The notes below the pieces were generated by a model, which was given only the letters and a program-made list of their open reading frames with translations, had not been told where the DNA came from and made no database searches. Shown piece by piece: positions 44,822-53,653 of a DNA stretch of 64,000 nucleotides. How positions within the stretch are numbered: the stretch's first letter is position 1; every line of letters starts with the position of its first letter. The DNA comes from Deltaproteobacteria bacterium HGW-Deltaproteobacteria-2 (lineage in GTDB: Bacteria; Desulfobacterota; Syntrophia; Syntrophales; Smithellaceae): positions 1 to 64,000 of the forward strand of contig PHBC01000002.1 of assembly GCA_002840505.1 (NCBI GenBank), given 5' to 3'. Position numbers and translations under genes: made by a program.

Positions 44822-44996
44822 AAAAGTATTCTCCTTATGTTATTAAAAATTAATAGTCCCCGATATTCATCATCAGGAAACTTTATATAGATTAATGCTA
44901 CTATAAATTATTTTGAAATAATTTGAAATTATTATTTTTATAATTTAAAATTAAGAAAAAAGAAACGATAGTTAATTAATATATAGGGAGGCGTGT

Positions 44997-45566
44997 ATGA
45001 AGAAGTCTTTTGGCGCTAAAACATTGATTTATCCCACACCAGTATGGTTGGTCGGAACATATGATAAAGACGGCAAGCCCAATGCCGCGACCATTGCCTG
45101 GGGAGGAGTATGCAGTTCAAAACCTCCCTGTATGGCGGTATCGTTAAGAAGTGCCACGTATACTCATGGTAATATCATGGAGCGCAAAGCATTTACCATT
45201 AATGTACCTTCCGCCTCTCAGATTGAAATTGCCGATTTCTGCGGCATAGCTTCAGGAAGAAATGTTGATAAATTTTCAGCGGCAAAAATCACGGCCTTGA
45301 AAAGTGAAAAAGTAGACGCGCCTTTTATTCAGGAATTTCCAATGATTCTGGAATGCAGACTTTCAAATTTCGTTGAAATCGGCATCCATACGCATTTCAT
45401 CGGCGAGATTATGGATGTCAAGATAGATGAATCAATGCTGGGGGAAGACGGATTGCCGGATATTTTAAAAATAAATCCGGTACTTTACGGACCGGAAATA
45501 CAATCTTATTATAACGTCGGGAAATATCTGGGAAAAGCTTTTTCTATTGGTAAGGATTTGAGATAG
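44997..45566 (+). CDS. Flavin reductase family protein (FMN-binding split barrel)
   Basis: The 189-residue protein has the split-barrel flavoreductase pattern: YPTPVWLVGTYDKDGKPNAATIAWGGVC at about 12-39 (cited as PTPVWLVG and PNAATIAWGGV) and CMAVSLRSATYTHGNI, the FMN-phosphate contact. NxVDKFS-like NVDKFSAAKIT is also present. In anaerobes these proteins often take electrons from rubredoxin or NAD(P)H. It lies before rubrerythrin, and a role in oxygen or nitrogen-oxide defence is plausible. Ribosome site ATAGGGAGGCGTGT. Confidence 0.9.
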   Translation: MKKSFGAKTLIYPTPVWLVGTYDKDGKPNAATIAWGGVCSSKPPCMAVSLRSATYTHGNIMERKAFTINVPSASQIEIADFCGIASGRNVDKFSAAKITALKSEKVDAPFIQEFPMILECRLSNFVEIGIHTHFIGEIMDVKIDESMLGEDGLPDILKINPVLYGPEIQSYYNVGKYLGKAFSIGKDLR

Positions 45567-45570
45567 CTAC

Positions 45571-45717
45571 TGTAGTATCTCATAAATATCTATACAATAT
45601 GTCATTTCGAAGTCCCGCATACGCGGGATCATACTCCGCGAGAAATCTTAATGATCGTCAAAAGATACAAGATATCTCACGCTGGTCGATATGACAAAGT
45701 TTCATTGAGACACTACA
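45571..45717. repeat. Nested REP-like inverted-repeat element
   Basis: Outer ends TGTAGTATCTCATAAA / TTTCATTGAGACACTACA pair imperfectly. Inner ATGTCATTTCGA (45599) pairs with TCGATATGACA (45686-45696). Inside lies a further hairpin TCCCGCATACGCGGGA. The wording (GTCATTTCGA, GAGAAATCTT) resembles REP-like elements dispersed in many bacterial genomes. Confidence 0.65.
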
Positions 45718-45735
45718 CTAGATGATGATGCGACT

Positions 45736-45769
45736 TCCCACGACTTGGAATTTATTCTAAGTCGTGGGA
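45736..45769. terminator. Hairpin between flavin reductase and rubrerythrin genes
   Basis: An 11-base perfect stem TCCCACGACTT / AAGTCGTGGGA with a 12-base loop. There is no clear T-run, so it may be a weak terminator or another small repeat. Confidence 0.45.
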
Positions 45770-45828
45770 TTGATAAATTAAAAAAAATGCATAATATATC
45801 GTAAACAAATGAAGAAAGGAGATGAAAG

Positions 45829-46407
45829 ATGGCTAAATCAATAAAAGGAACAAAAACAGAAAAAAATTTACTGGCATCATTTGCCGGAGAGTCACAGGCA
45901 AGAAATCGTTACACCTTCTTTGCCAGTGCCGCTAAAAAAGAGGGCTTGGAGCAGATTTCACGTATTTTTTTGGAGACCGCGGAAAATGAAAAAGAACACG
46001 CTAAAGTGTTTTTTAAATATCTTGAAGGCGGAGAAGTTGAAATTACCGCAGCCTATCCGGCAGGCATAATCGGCGATACCAAGAGCAATCTTGAGGCTGC
46101 GGCAGCCGGTGAAAACATGGAATGGACAATCCTGTATGCGGAAGCAGCCAAAGTTGCTAAAAAAGAGGGTTTCCCGGAAGTGGCCCGTTCATTTGAACAA
46201 ATATCCAAAGTCGAGATGTTTCATGAGAAAAGATATCGTAAACTGGTAGAGAATATTACCAAGAGAGAGGTCTTCAAAAAGAAAGCGACAACTAAGTGGC
46301 ACTGTATCAATTGCGGTTACGTACATGAAGGACCGGAAGCGCCGAAAGAGTGTCCTGCCTGCAAACATCCACAGTCTTATTATGAGGTTTTGGCGGAAAA
46401 TTACTAA
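45829..46407 (+). CDS. rbr: Rubrerythrin
   Basis: The 192-residue peroxidase of anaerobes reduces H2O2 to water. The ferritin-like diiron domain (about 1-145) has the Glu/His ligands in FAGESQARNRYTFFA, ETAENEKEHAKVFF and VEMFHEKRYRKL. The C-terminal rubredoxin-like domain (about 158-185) has CINCGYVHEG and CPACKHPQ for the Fe(Cys)4 site. The ribosome site AGAAAGGAGATGAAAG supports the start. The neighbouring flavin reductase could be part of an electron path to it. The final stop codon coincides with the start of a short repeat (46405-46458). Confidence 0.96.
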   Translation: MAKSIKGTKTEKNLLASFAGESQARNRYTFFASAAKKEGLEQISRIFLETAENEKEHAKVFFKYLEGGEVEITAAYPAGIIGDTKSNLEAAAAGENMEWTILYAEAAKVAKKEGFPEVARSFEQISKVEMFHEKRYRKLVENITKREVFKKKATTKWHCINCGYVHEGPEAPKECPACKHPQSYYEVLAENY

Positions 46408-46458
46408 TGAGACCCAAGTTTCAGAAACAAAGTGCACTGGAACTTGAAGGTCGAATTA
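46405..46458. repeat. 54-bp dispersed repeat, copy A
   Basis: It begins at the stop codon of the rubrerythrin gene and matches 52738-52791 at about 45 of 54 positions without gaps (shared AAACAAAGTGC and TGAAGG.CGAATTA). Confidence 0.6.
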
Positions 46459-46665
46459 ATGAGATTAGCTAAGAACAAGCTTTGCGAAGTTCGAAGCGTT
46501 AATCGAATTATCCCGCGCCAGCGGAGGATATCGAAGATATCCGTGGTATCCCAGGAGCGTAGCGACGCGGGATTAGTGACACCTTATTCAAAAGCGTAGC
46601 GCATTGAAATTTGTTAGTCGAACTATCCCCGAAGCGAAGCGTAGTGGGATAATGAGCACAAATAG

Positions 46666-46703
46666 CCCTTGTCTTGTAGTTTGTATTACCATAAAGGCAA
46701 GGG
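46666..46703 (+). terminator. Rho-independent terminator-like hairpin
   Basis: CCCTTGTCTT pairs with AAGGCAAGGG (one mismatch) and is followed by TTTTTATTG. The loop is 18 bases. It would end transcription from rubrerythrin. Confidence 0.6.
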
Positions 46704-46767
46704 TTTTTATTGTGAGACTCAAAATAATTCCATGCCCGTGATTTGTTTTGAAAAAAGTGCGTTGTGC

Positions 46768-46796
46768 TTGACAGCGGGGGGAAAATACCCTAGATT
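46768..46796 (+). promoter_or_regulatory. Sigma-70 promoter of the GerMN/EF-G unit
   Basis: TTGACA (46768-46773), exactly 17 bases, then TAGATT (46791-46796), 32 bases before the ATG at 46828. Confidence 0.65.
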
Positions 46797-46827
46797 GGCG
46801 CAGTTTTTTGATGAGGAGTTCAGTTTT

Positions 46828-47451
46828 ATGACGACAAAAAGGCAGCGCCGTTCAGAAAATATCAAAGAAAAGAAGATAAAAAAATCCACGAGAATTCTTT
46901 ATCTTTCGGTTATTCTCGGCGGAGCATTTATTCTACTGGTTCTCTTCTTTATTACTTTGTTTAATTTGATATTTCCTCCGGTTGACATGGATGCCATGAA
47001 GAAGAAGGAGAGGCAAGTAGTAAAGATTTATTTTTCCGATCCACAGGAACGTTTTTTGATGCCGGAGAAACGTTATGTAATTAAAGAAAATGATGCCGCG
47101 GCGCAAGCCAAAGAAATTGTTAAAGCAATACTTGATGGCTCAAAGACAGGTTTGGTTAATACTTTTCCTGCCGGTGTGGGTTTAAGAGATGTGAAAGTAG
47201 CAGATGCTGACACTGCTTTGGTTAATTTCAGTAAGAATCTGATTAAATTGCATCAGGGCAGCTCAACTGCGGAGATGGCTTCAATTTATTCTTTAACAAA
47301 TTCCATAACTCAAAACATTCCTGCTATAAAAAAAGTAAAAATATTAGTAGAAGGGAAAGAAGTTTCTTCAATTAAAGGTCATATTTCCACTCAAAAAGCT
47401 TTCCGTCCTGATTTGGAACTTATTGTTGCGGAAAAAGAGAAAAATAGTTAA
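46828..47451 (+). CDS. GerMN-domain membrane-anchored protein
   Basis: The protein has 207 residues from ATG 46828, which follows GAGGAGTTCAGTTTT; upstream in-frame sequence covers a promoter and is not coding. A basic N-terminus ([16 protein letters not shown]) precedes one membrane helix (about 27-52). The outside part contains the GerMN pattern: [44 protein letters not shown] and [15 protein letters not shown]. GerMN domains occur in spore-germination and cell-envelope proteins of non-sporeformers too. It ends 5 bases before the EF-G gene, so both share a transcript. Confidence 0.85.
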   Translation: MTTKRQRRSENIKEKKIKKSTRILYLSVILGGAFILLVLFFITLFNLIFPPVDMDAMKKKERQVVKIYFSDPQERFLMPEKRYVIKENDAAAQAKEIVKAILDGSKTGLVNTFPAGVGLRDVKVADADTALVNFSKNLIKLHQGSSTAEMASIYSLTNSITQNIPAIKKVKILVEGKEVSSIKGHISTQKAFRPDLELIVAEKEKNS

Positions 47452-47456
47452 TTCTT

Positions 47457-49490
47457 ATGGCACCAAAATCAAAAATATCCCGCACACGCAATATTGGTAT
47501 AGTCGCTCACATCGACGCCGGAAAAACAACGGTGACGGAAAGAATTCTTTTTTACACCGGAAAATCTTACAAGATGGGGGAAGTTCATGATGGCGAAGCC
47601 GTTATGGATTGGATGCCACAGGAACAGGAAAGAGGCATAACAATCACTTCAGCCGTAACGACTTGCGCGTGGAATAATCATGATATTCATATAATCGATA
47701 CACCGGGCCATGTTGATTTTACCATTGAAGTAGAACGTTCCCTGCGTGTTTTAGACGGAGCCGTCGTTGTTTTCTGTGCGGTCGGTTGCGTGCAGCCGCA
47801 ATCGGAAACTGTCTGGCACCAGGCGGATAAGTATGGTGTTCCCAAAATTGCCTTTATCAATAAGATGGATAGGGTAGGTGCGGATTATTTTGGCGCTATC
47901 GAAATGATGCGCGAACGTTTTACTTCTATACCAGTCGCTATTCAGATTCCCGCTGGTAGTGAGGACAGTTTCCAGGGAGCAATCGATCTGATTAACTGGA
48001 AAATGCTGGTCTGGGACGAGGCAACGCAGGGTAGTGAATTTTCGATTCAGGAAATGCCGGAAGAATTTGCAGATCAGGCTAAGTTAAAGCGGGAAAAGAT
48101 GATAGAAATTCTGGCCGATGTCGATGATGAACTGGCTGATAAATATCTCGACGGTGAGGAAATTACCGTAGCCGAAATAAAAAAAGCGCTAAGAAAGGCA
48201 ACGATCTCTTTGAAAATAGTGCCGGTACTATGTGGCGCTGCTCTGCGAAATAAAGGTATTCAACCCCTTCTTGATGCTGTCATTGATTATCTGCCGTCTC
48301 CGGAGGATATTCCGCCGGTAAAAGGAATAAATCCTGTTACCAAAAAAGAAGAAGTCAGACATAGCTCCGATAAAGAACCTCTGGCGGCGCTGGCATTTAA
48401 AATTATGATGGATGAGGGCCGGAAACTTTCTTACCTGCGTATTTATTCGGGTAAAATCAATGTTAATGATGAAATATATAATTCGATAAAGAAGAAGAAA
48501 GAGAAAATCGCCCGCCTGTTACGGATGCATGCCAATAAACGGGAAAGAATTGAGATGGCCTCGGCTGGAGACATAGTTGCCGTTTTGGGTTTAAAAACGA
48601 CAACTACAGGTGACACCCTCTGCGCGGAAGAGCACCCGATTATGCTGGAGTTGATTGAATTTTACGAGCCGGTAATCAGTCAGGCCATTGAAGCTAAAAC
48701 TCCGGCTGATCAGGAAAAGCTGATGGTGGCGCTGGATAAACTGATAGAAGAAGATCCGACATTAAGAGTAAAATATGAAGAGGAAACCGCGCAAACGATA
48801 ATTTCCGGAATGGGAGAACTGCATCTGGAAATTATTGTTGATCGCCTGCTGCGAGAATTCAACTGCCATGTCAATGTCGGCAGGCCTAGAGTCGTATATC
48901 GTGAAACCATTCAAAAGAAAGTCGAAATGGAAGGAATATTTGAAAAGGAATTGGGCGAAAAGAAACATTTCGGCCATGTGCGAATTTCTTTAACTCCGCG
49001 TAAGAGAGGCGTGGGGAATGAAATAATTATTAATGTTGATGACAGCGTTATTCCCGCGGAATATTACGATGTGATTCAAGAAGGAATAAAAGAAGCAATG
49101 ATGAATGGAGTATTAAACAGCTATCCTGTAATGGACGTCGGAGTAATGGTAACCGGCGGTTCTTTTAAGGACGGCGAATCTTCAGCGCAGGGTTATAAAA
49201 TTGCGGCAGCAACAGCTTTCCGTGAAGGATGCAAAATTGCAGATCCGGTTATGCTCGAGCCGCTGATGATGGTTGATATTATTACACCCAGTGAATTTAT
49301 GGGTGATGTTATCGGCGATATAAATGCCCGCAGAGGTGAAATTCAATCCGTTAATCCCAAAGGAACAGTAAGCGAAATTAAAGCTAAAGTGCCCCTGAAA
49401 GCCATGTTTGGTTATTCTACTGATCTTAGATCTTCCACTCAGGGTCGGGCGATTTTTTCCATGATTTTTTCAGAATACAACAAGGCATGA
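47457..49490 (+). CDS. fusA: Elongation factor G paralogue
   Basis: The 677-residue translational GTPase has [20 protein letters not shown] (G1), DTPGHVDF (G3) and NKMD (G4), followed by domains II-V ending in [21 protein letters not shown]. It catalyses translocation or ribosome recycling. It is shorter than typical EF-G (about 700) and lies away from the str operon genes (rpsL, rpsG, tuf), so it is probably a second EF-G copy. Which copy is the main one cannot be seen here. It is coupled to the GerMN gene. Confidence 0.94.
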   Translation: MAPKSKISRTRNIGIVAHIDAGKTTVTERILFYTGKSYKMGEVHDGEAVMDWMPQEQERGITITSAVTTCAWNNHDIHIIDTPGHVDFTIEVERSLRVLDGAVVVFCAVGCVQPQSETVWHQADKYGVPKIAFINKMDRVGADYFGAIEMMRERFTSIPVAIQIPAGSEDSFQGAIDLINWKMLVWDEATQGSEFSIQEMPEEFADQAKLKREKMIEILADVDDELADKYLDGEEITVAEIKKALRKATISLKIVPVLCGAALRNKGIQPLLDAVIDYLPSPEDIPPVKGINPVTKKEEVRHSSDKEPLAALAFKIMMDEGRKLSYLRIYSGKINVNDEIYNSIKKKKEKIARLLRMHANKRERIEMASAGDIVAVLGLKTTTTGDTLCAEEHPIMLELIEFYEPVISQAIEAKTPADQEKLMVALDKLIEEDPTLRVKYEEETAQTIISGMGELHLEIIVDRLLREFNCHVNVGRPRVVYRETIQKKVEMEGIFEKELGEKKHFGHVRISLTPRKRGVGNEIIINVDDSVIPAEYYDVIQEGIKEAMMNGVLNSYPVMDVGVMVTGGSFKDGESSAQGYKIAAATAFREGCKIADPVMLEPLMMVDIITPSEFMGDVIGDINARRGEIQSVNPKGTVSEIKAKVPLKAMFGYSTDLRSSTQGRAIFSMIFSEYNKA

Positions 49491-49582
49491 TTTATAGAAT
49501 CTGATCGTATTTCAGCGGTTCTACAGGCAAATTCCTCCAGAATGCCAAACGAAAAAATATTTTATTATTTCCTTGATAATTA

Positions 49583-49623
49583 CTATATGTAGTGGTAATA
49601 TCCTTCTATACCCCAATATATAG
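49583..49623 (+). promoter_or_regulatory. Pair of NrdR boxes upstream of nrdD
   Basis: CTATATGTAG (49583-49592) and CAATATATAG (49614-49623) resemble the NrdR consensus (ACAWATATWGT-type) and are spaced 31 bases apart, three helical turns, as is typical for NrdR operators. They lie 50-90 bases before the nrdD start. The NrdR repressor gene is not in the window. Confidence 0.8.
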
Positions 49624-49675
49624 CGTCATAGAGAGTTAGCAATATTGAAATTCTAATTTATTAATGGAGTAGTGA

Positions 49676-51763
49676 ATGAACATTAAAATTAGGAAAAGAG
49701 ATGGCCGTTTAGTTAAATTTAACGCCGAAAAAATCACCAATGCTATTGCCAAAGCGGGTGCAGCTACCGGTGAGTTTGATGTAAAAGAAGCGCGTAAATT
49801 GACTATCAAGGTTTTAAATCTTGCCGAAAAACTTTTTGACGGCAAAATTTTATCCGTGGAAGAAATTCAGGATGTTGTGGAAGAAGTTCTTTTGCAGACT
49901 CCTTATCGGAAAACAGCCAAATCTTACATAATATATCGTGATCAGCATTCCCGTTTAAGGGATATTGCCAATAGAATGGAAGTTGATCTTGTTGATCAGT
50001 ATTTAAAGAAACTTGATTGGAAAATCAATGAAAACAGCAATATGGATTATTCGTTACAGGGCTTGAATAATTACATATCGTCGGAAGTGAGCAAAGTTTA
50101 CTGGCTCAATGAAATCTATTCACCGGAGATTCATAAAGCGCATACGGAAGGTGATTTCCATATTCACGATTTAAGTTTGCTTTCGGTTTATTGCGTGGGC
50201 TGGGATTTGTATGATTTACTCCTCCAAGGCTTTCAGGGAGTTTCCGGCAAGGTGGAGAGCAAGCCCGCCAATCATTTGCGCAGTGCCCTGGGTCAGGTTG
50301 TTAATTTCTTCTATACCTTGCAGGGAGAAGCGGCAGGAGCGCAGGCTTTTTCTAATTTTGACACCTTGCTTGCCCCGTTTATCCGTTACGATAATTTGAC
50401 TATTAAAGAAATAAAGCAGGCACTGCAGGAATTCATTTTCAATATTAATGTGCCGACCAGAGTTGGATTTCAAACGCCTTTCACCAACGTAACGTTGGAT
50501 GTGACCGTACCGAAATATTATGCTGACCAGAATGTCATCATTGGCGGCAAGCCGCAAAAAGAGACTTATAAGGAATTTCAAAAAGAAATGAATCTCTTTA
50601 ATAAGGCTTTCCTGCAGGTAATGGCGGAAGGCGACGCCAAGGGCAGGGTTTTTACATTTCCTATTCCCACATACAACATTACTAAAGATTTTAACTGGGA
50701 TGATCCCAACTTGCAGGATTTGTGGGAGATGACGGCAAAGTATGGCGTTCCTTATTTTTCCAACTTCATCAATTCCGACATGAACCCGGAAGATGCCCGC
50801 AGCATGTGCTGCCGCTTGCGTATTGATAATCGTGAACTGGAAATGAGAGGAGGCGGATTATTCGGCTCTAACCCGCTGACCGGTTCCATAGGTGTTATAA
50901 CTATGAATATGCCGCGCATTGCATATGTGGCCAAGTCCAAGAAAGATTTCCTGCAGAGATTAGAGTGGTTTATGGACTTGGCTAAAGAAAGTCTGGAGAC
51001 AAAAAGAAAAGTTTTGGAAAAATTTACGGACAGCAATCTTTATCCATATACCAAGTATTATTTGCGGGGCGTTAAAGAACGATTCAATGAATACTGGAAG
51101 AATCATTTTTCCACAATCGGCCTGGTCGGGATGAACGAAGCCTGTTTGAACTTGCTGGGTGTTAATATTGCTTCAGATAAGGGTCAGGAATTCACAAAAC
51201 AGGTTCTTGATTTTATGAGAAAAAAGCTCATCGATTTTCAGAAAGAAACAGGCAATAATTATAATCTGGAATCCACGCCGGCGGAAGGGACGTCATATCG
51301 TCTGGCCAGAATCGACAGGAAAAAGTACCCCGATATTATTACTGCCAGTGATAATAAATCGAAGAACGCGGAACCGTTCTACACGAATTCCACTCAGCTG
51401 CCGGTAGATTATACGGATGATGTATTTGAAGCGCTGGATTTGCAGGATGGAATTCAGGTAAAATACACAGGCGGCACGGTATTCCATACCTTTGCCGGTG
51501 AGAGAATTGACGATCCCCAGTCAGTAAAGAGACTGGTTCATAAGATTTGTTCCAATTATCATTTGCCCTACATTACTTTTACTCCTACTTTCAGCGTTTG
51601 TCCGTCACACGGATATATAAAAGGTGAACAGGAAAAATGTCCGACCTGCGCCGATTATTGTGAAGTCTATTCCCGTGTGGTTGGTTACTTGCGGCCTGTT
51701 AAACAGTGGAATAAAGGTAAGCAGGAAGAATTTGATTCGCGGCAGGTTTTCCAATTTAAATAA
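49676..51763 (+). CDS. nrdD: Anaerobic ribonucleoside-triphosphate reductase NrdD
   Basis: The 695-residue class III reductase makes dNTPs without oxygen. The N-terminal ATP-cone (about 1-90; KIRKRDGRLVKFNAEKI) gives allosteric control. The catalytic barrel contains MCCRLRIDNRELE and GSIGVITMNMPR. The C-terminus has the zinc Cys pairs CPSHGYIKGEQEKCPTCADYC and the glycyl-radical loop RVVGYLRPVKQW (Gly near 681). NrdG, encoded next, forms the radical. Ahead are two NrdR boxes. Confidence 0.97.
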   Translation: MNIKIRKRDGRLVKFNAEKITNAIAKAGAATGEFDVKEARKLTIKVLNLAEKLFDGKILSVEEIQDVVEEVLLQTPYRKTAKSYIIYRDQHSRLRDIANRMEVDLVDQYLKKLDWKINENSNMDYSLQGLNNYISSEVSKVYWLNEIYSPEIHKAHTEGDFHIHDLSLLSVYCVGWDLYDLLLQGFQGVSGKVESKPANHLRSALGQVVNFFYTLQGEAAGAQAFSNFDTLLAPFIRYDNLTIKEIKQALQEFIFNINVPTRVGFQTPFTNVTLDVTVPKYYADQNVIIGGKPQKETYKEFQKEMNLFNKAFLQVMAEGDAKGRVFTFPIPTYNITKDFNWDDPNLQDLWEMTAKYGVPYFSNFINSDMNPEDARSMCCRLRIDNRELEMRGGGLFGSNPLTGSIGVITMNMPRIAYVAKSKKDFLQRLEWFMDLAKESLETKRKVLEKFTDSNLYPYTKYYLRGVKERFNEYWKNHFSTIGLVGMNEACLNLLGVNIASDKGQEFTKQVLDFMRKKLIDFQKETGNNYNLESTPAEGTSYRLARIDRKKYPDIITASDNKSKNAEPFYTNSTQLPVDYTDDVFEALDLQDGIQVKYTGGTVFHTFAGERIDDPQSVKRLVHKICSNYHLPYITFTPTFSVCPSHGYIKGEQEKCPTCADYCEVYSRVVGYLRPVKQWNKGKQEEFDSRQVFQFK

Positions 51764-51840
51764 ACATACAAAAACGATTAAGCACAATTAAGTATTATTG
51801 TTCCGCAGTGCGTTTTTGCGTCTGACATAGAAGGGAAAAA

Positions 51841-52530
51841 ATGAAAATAGGCGGTTTGCAAAAAGTATCACTTATTGATTATCCGGGGTTGATTTGCGGT
51901 ATAGTCTTTTTACAGGGGTGTAATTTCAAGTGCCAATATTGTCATAATCCGGAATTAGTTGATTCTAAGTTGTTCAAACCCGGCATAAGAGAAAATGAAG
52001 TTCTGGAATTTCTGAATACGCGAAAGGGAAAACTGGATGCCATATCCATTACCGGCGGTGAGCCCACCATCCAGGAAGATCTGCCGTCTTTTATTAAACA
52101 AATCAAAAAAATGGGATTTGCCGTAAAACTGGACACCAACGGATCACAGCCACAGGTTATCAAGAATCTTCTTGCCGAGAAACTGCTCGATTTTATTGCC
52201 ATGGATATCAAAGCGCCCCTGGAAAAATACAAGAATATCGTCAATACGCAGGTTAATACCGAATCGATCAAAGAAAGCATTGACCTTATTTTAAAAGCAA
52301 AAATTCCGCACGAATTCCGTACAACCATCTTAGAATCACAACTTGAGGAAAATGATATTCTGCAAATCGGGAAAATGATTGCCGGCGCCAATCATTATGT
52401 TTTACAAAAATTTGTACCTACAAAAACTTTGGACAAAAAGTTCCTTAAAGAAAAATCTTTTTCAGACGAAAAATTACAAAAAATTAAAAGTCATCTTGAG
52501 CATCAAATTCCCACGATCACGATAAGATAA
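51841..52530 (+). CDS. nrdG: Anaerobic ribonucleotide reductase activating protein NrdG
   Basis: The 229-residue radical-SAM enzyme has the [4Fe-4S] motif CNFKCQYCHNPEL (C-x3-C-x2-C, near residue 26-33) and the SAM-binding ITGGEPTIQ. It transfers a radical to the Gly of NrdD, encoded 77 bases upstream. The ribosome site is AGAAGGGAAAAA. Its size fits the NrdG type that has the longer C-terminal part (SPASM-free). Confidence 0.95.
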   Translation: MKIGGLQKVSLIDYPGLICGIVFLQGCNFKCQYCHNPELVDSKLFKPGIRENEVLEFLNTRKGKLDAISITGGEPTIQEDLPSFIKQIKKMGFAVKLDTNGSQPQVIKNLLAEKLLDFIAMDIKAPLEKYKNIVNTQVNTESIKESIDLILKAKIPHEFRTTILESQLEENDILQIGKMIAGANHYVLQKFVPTKTLDKKFLKEKSFSDEKLQKIKSHLEHQIPTITIR

Positions 52531-52877
52531 AAGTTGAACGGTAATTTTATCTGTAAATATTATGTGCAGTAGAAGTCCGATTGGCATTCTTTAGATAATT
52601 ATTCGGGGTATTATATTGATCTTTATAACATTCCAAATAAATTACAGGGAATTTGCTGATAATGTTTATAAATCAAATAATTAGACATAAAACATATAGT
52701 ATTTTCGAGGTGGTTATGCCGAAGGAGTTGTCGGCGTTAATGAGCCCCATGTTTTATAAACAAAGTGCTATGAAACATGAAGGGCGAATTATCCCGAATG
52801 CGAAGCGATTCGGGATTGGTTCCTTATTATTAACATAGATCTATATAAACAATGTTCGGTAAGGATATGAAAAGTAT
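52531..52877. other. Intergenic region with repeat copies
   Basis: It contains the second copy of the 54-bp repeat (52738-52791) directly followed by a hairpin ATCCCGAAT-N8-ATTCGGGAT (52791-52816). The first 200 bases show no feature. The short open frame over the repeat is not considered a gene. Confidence 0.5.
52738..52791. repeat. 54-bp dispersed repeat, copy B
   Basis: Homologous to 46405-46458 (about 45 of 54 bases equal). It is immediately followed by a 9-bp-stem hairpin of the TCCCG...CGGGA type, as also occurs near copy A. Confidence 0.6.
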
Positions 52878-53327
52878 ATGAAGCGGAAAATAATTCTAAT
52901 TATTTGCGTTCTTTCTTTAGTAATCCTTACTATAGCTTATCTATCAATCAATAAAAATGAGCAACCTTTATCGGAGCGCCCTCTGGTTGATGAACCATCA
53001 ATGGGCGGGAAAAATGCTAAGGATCAGAATGAAGCATGTTCGGTTGCTTCATTTATTAGAAAAGAATATGTAGCTACTGGAACTGATCAAGATATAATAA
53101 AAATGTACTGCAAAGGTGGTTCACGTTCTTTTCATATCCATATTTACGGTATTACCAAACATGGGAGTCAAGATATTATTGTAAAATTAGTTGAATCTGA
53201 ATTGCATAAGAGGAGTTGGAAACCTGTATATTTGCTTTTTTTAGAACGTGAGAACTTTATTAAATCTTGGGGTGCCGGATATGAACGCGCTAATGAAAAG
53301 AAGCTGTATTCAGTTCTCATCAAATGA
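52878..53327 (+). CDS. Hypothetical exported or anchored small protein
   Basis: This 149-residue protein has a hydrophobic N-terminal segment (about 5-22, IILIICVLSLVILTIAYL) that could be an uncleaved anchor or signal. The outside domain has two Cys (EACSVASF and KMYCKGG) and the stretch SFHIHIYGITKHGSQDIIVKL. No family was recognised. It stands alone between repeat-rich regions, and base composition is AT-rich. The ribosome site is weak (AAGGATATGAAAAGTAT). Confidence 0.55.
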   Translation: MKRKIILIICVLSLVILTIAYLSINKNEQPLSERPLVDEPSMGGKNAKDQNEACSVASFIRKEYVATGTDQDIIKMYCKGGSRSFHIHIYGITKHGSQDIIVKLVESELHKRSWKPVYLLFLERENFIKSWGAGYERANEKKLYSVLIK

Positions 53328-53653
53328 GTCGTCGTTAAATTAAAAACCGAACCCGTCGCTAGAGCCGATAGCAGCCCTGTGGGCTGCTCCGGCTCAGCTT
53401 TTCGTTAAAATTTATATCATACCAAGTCGCAGTTAGAAGTATACCGCGACGGCGAGGAAGAGGCGACGCAGTCGTATAACCTAAAGGTCACGCGTAGTAC
53501 GATACGTCGAGGAGCCGATGATCCCGATAAATCGGGACCAGCAAAGGTAGACGAATGACCGGGAGTGCATCCCGGAGGGGAGCACATAAAAAATAAATCT
53601 TACATCACCGGTAATTATCACCTGCAAGGTGGTAACTTACATTCGGCTTGGTA
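53328..53653. other. Intergenic region between convergent genes
   Basis: It holds a strong terminator-like hairpin (53362-53395), a CCCGATAAATCGGG palindrome (53523-53536) and a GC-rich motif (53556-53590) that recurs near 35567. No gene is seen. Confidence 0.5.
53362..53395 (+). terminator. Terminator-like hairpin
   Basis: GAGCCG..AGCAGCCC pairs with GGGCTGCT.CGGCTC around a 3-base loop, followed by AGCTTTTCG. This very stable hairpin lies 35 bases after the stop of the preceding gene. Confidence 0.65.

Larger units (their letters stand above)
46408..46827. other. Repeat-rich intergenic region with terminator and promoter
   Basis: After the 54-bp repeat comes a nested palindrome (ATCCCGCG at 46510 with CGCGGGAT at 46566; inner GGATATC/GATATCC at 46526-46542) and another ATCCC/GGGAT hairpin near 46626-46650. 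Then follow a terminator-like hairpin (46666-46703) and a promoter (46768-46796). No gene is seen. Confidence 0.55.
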
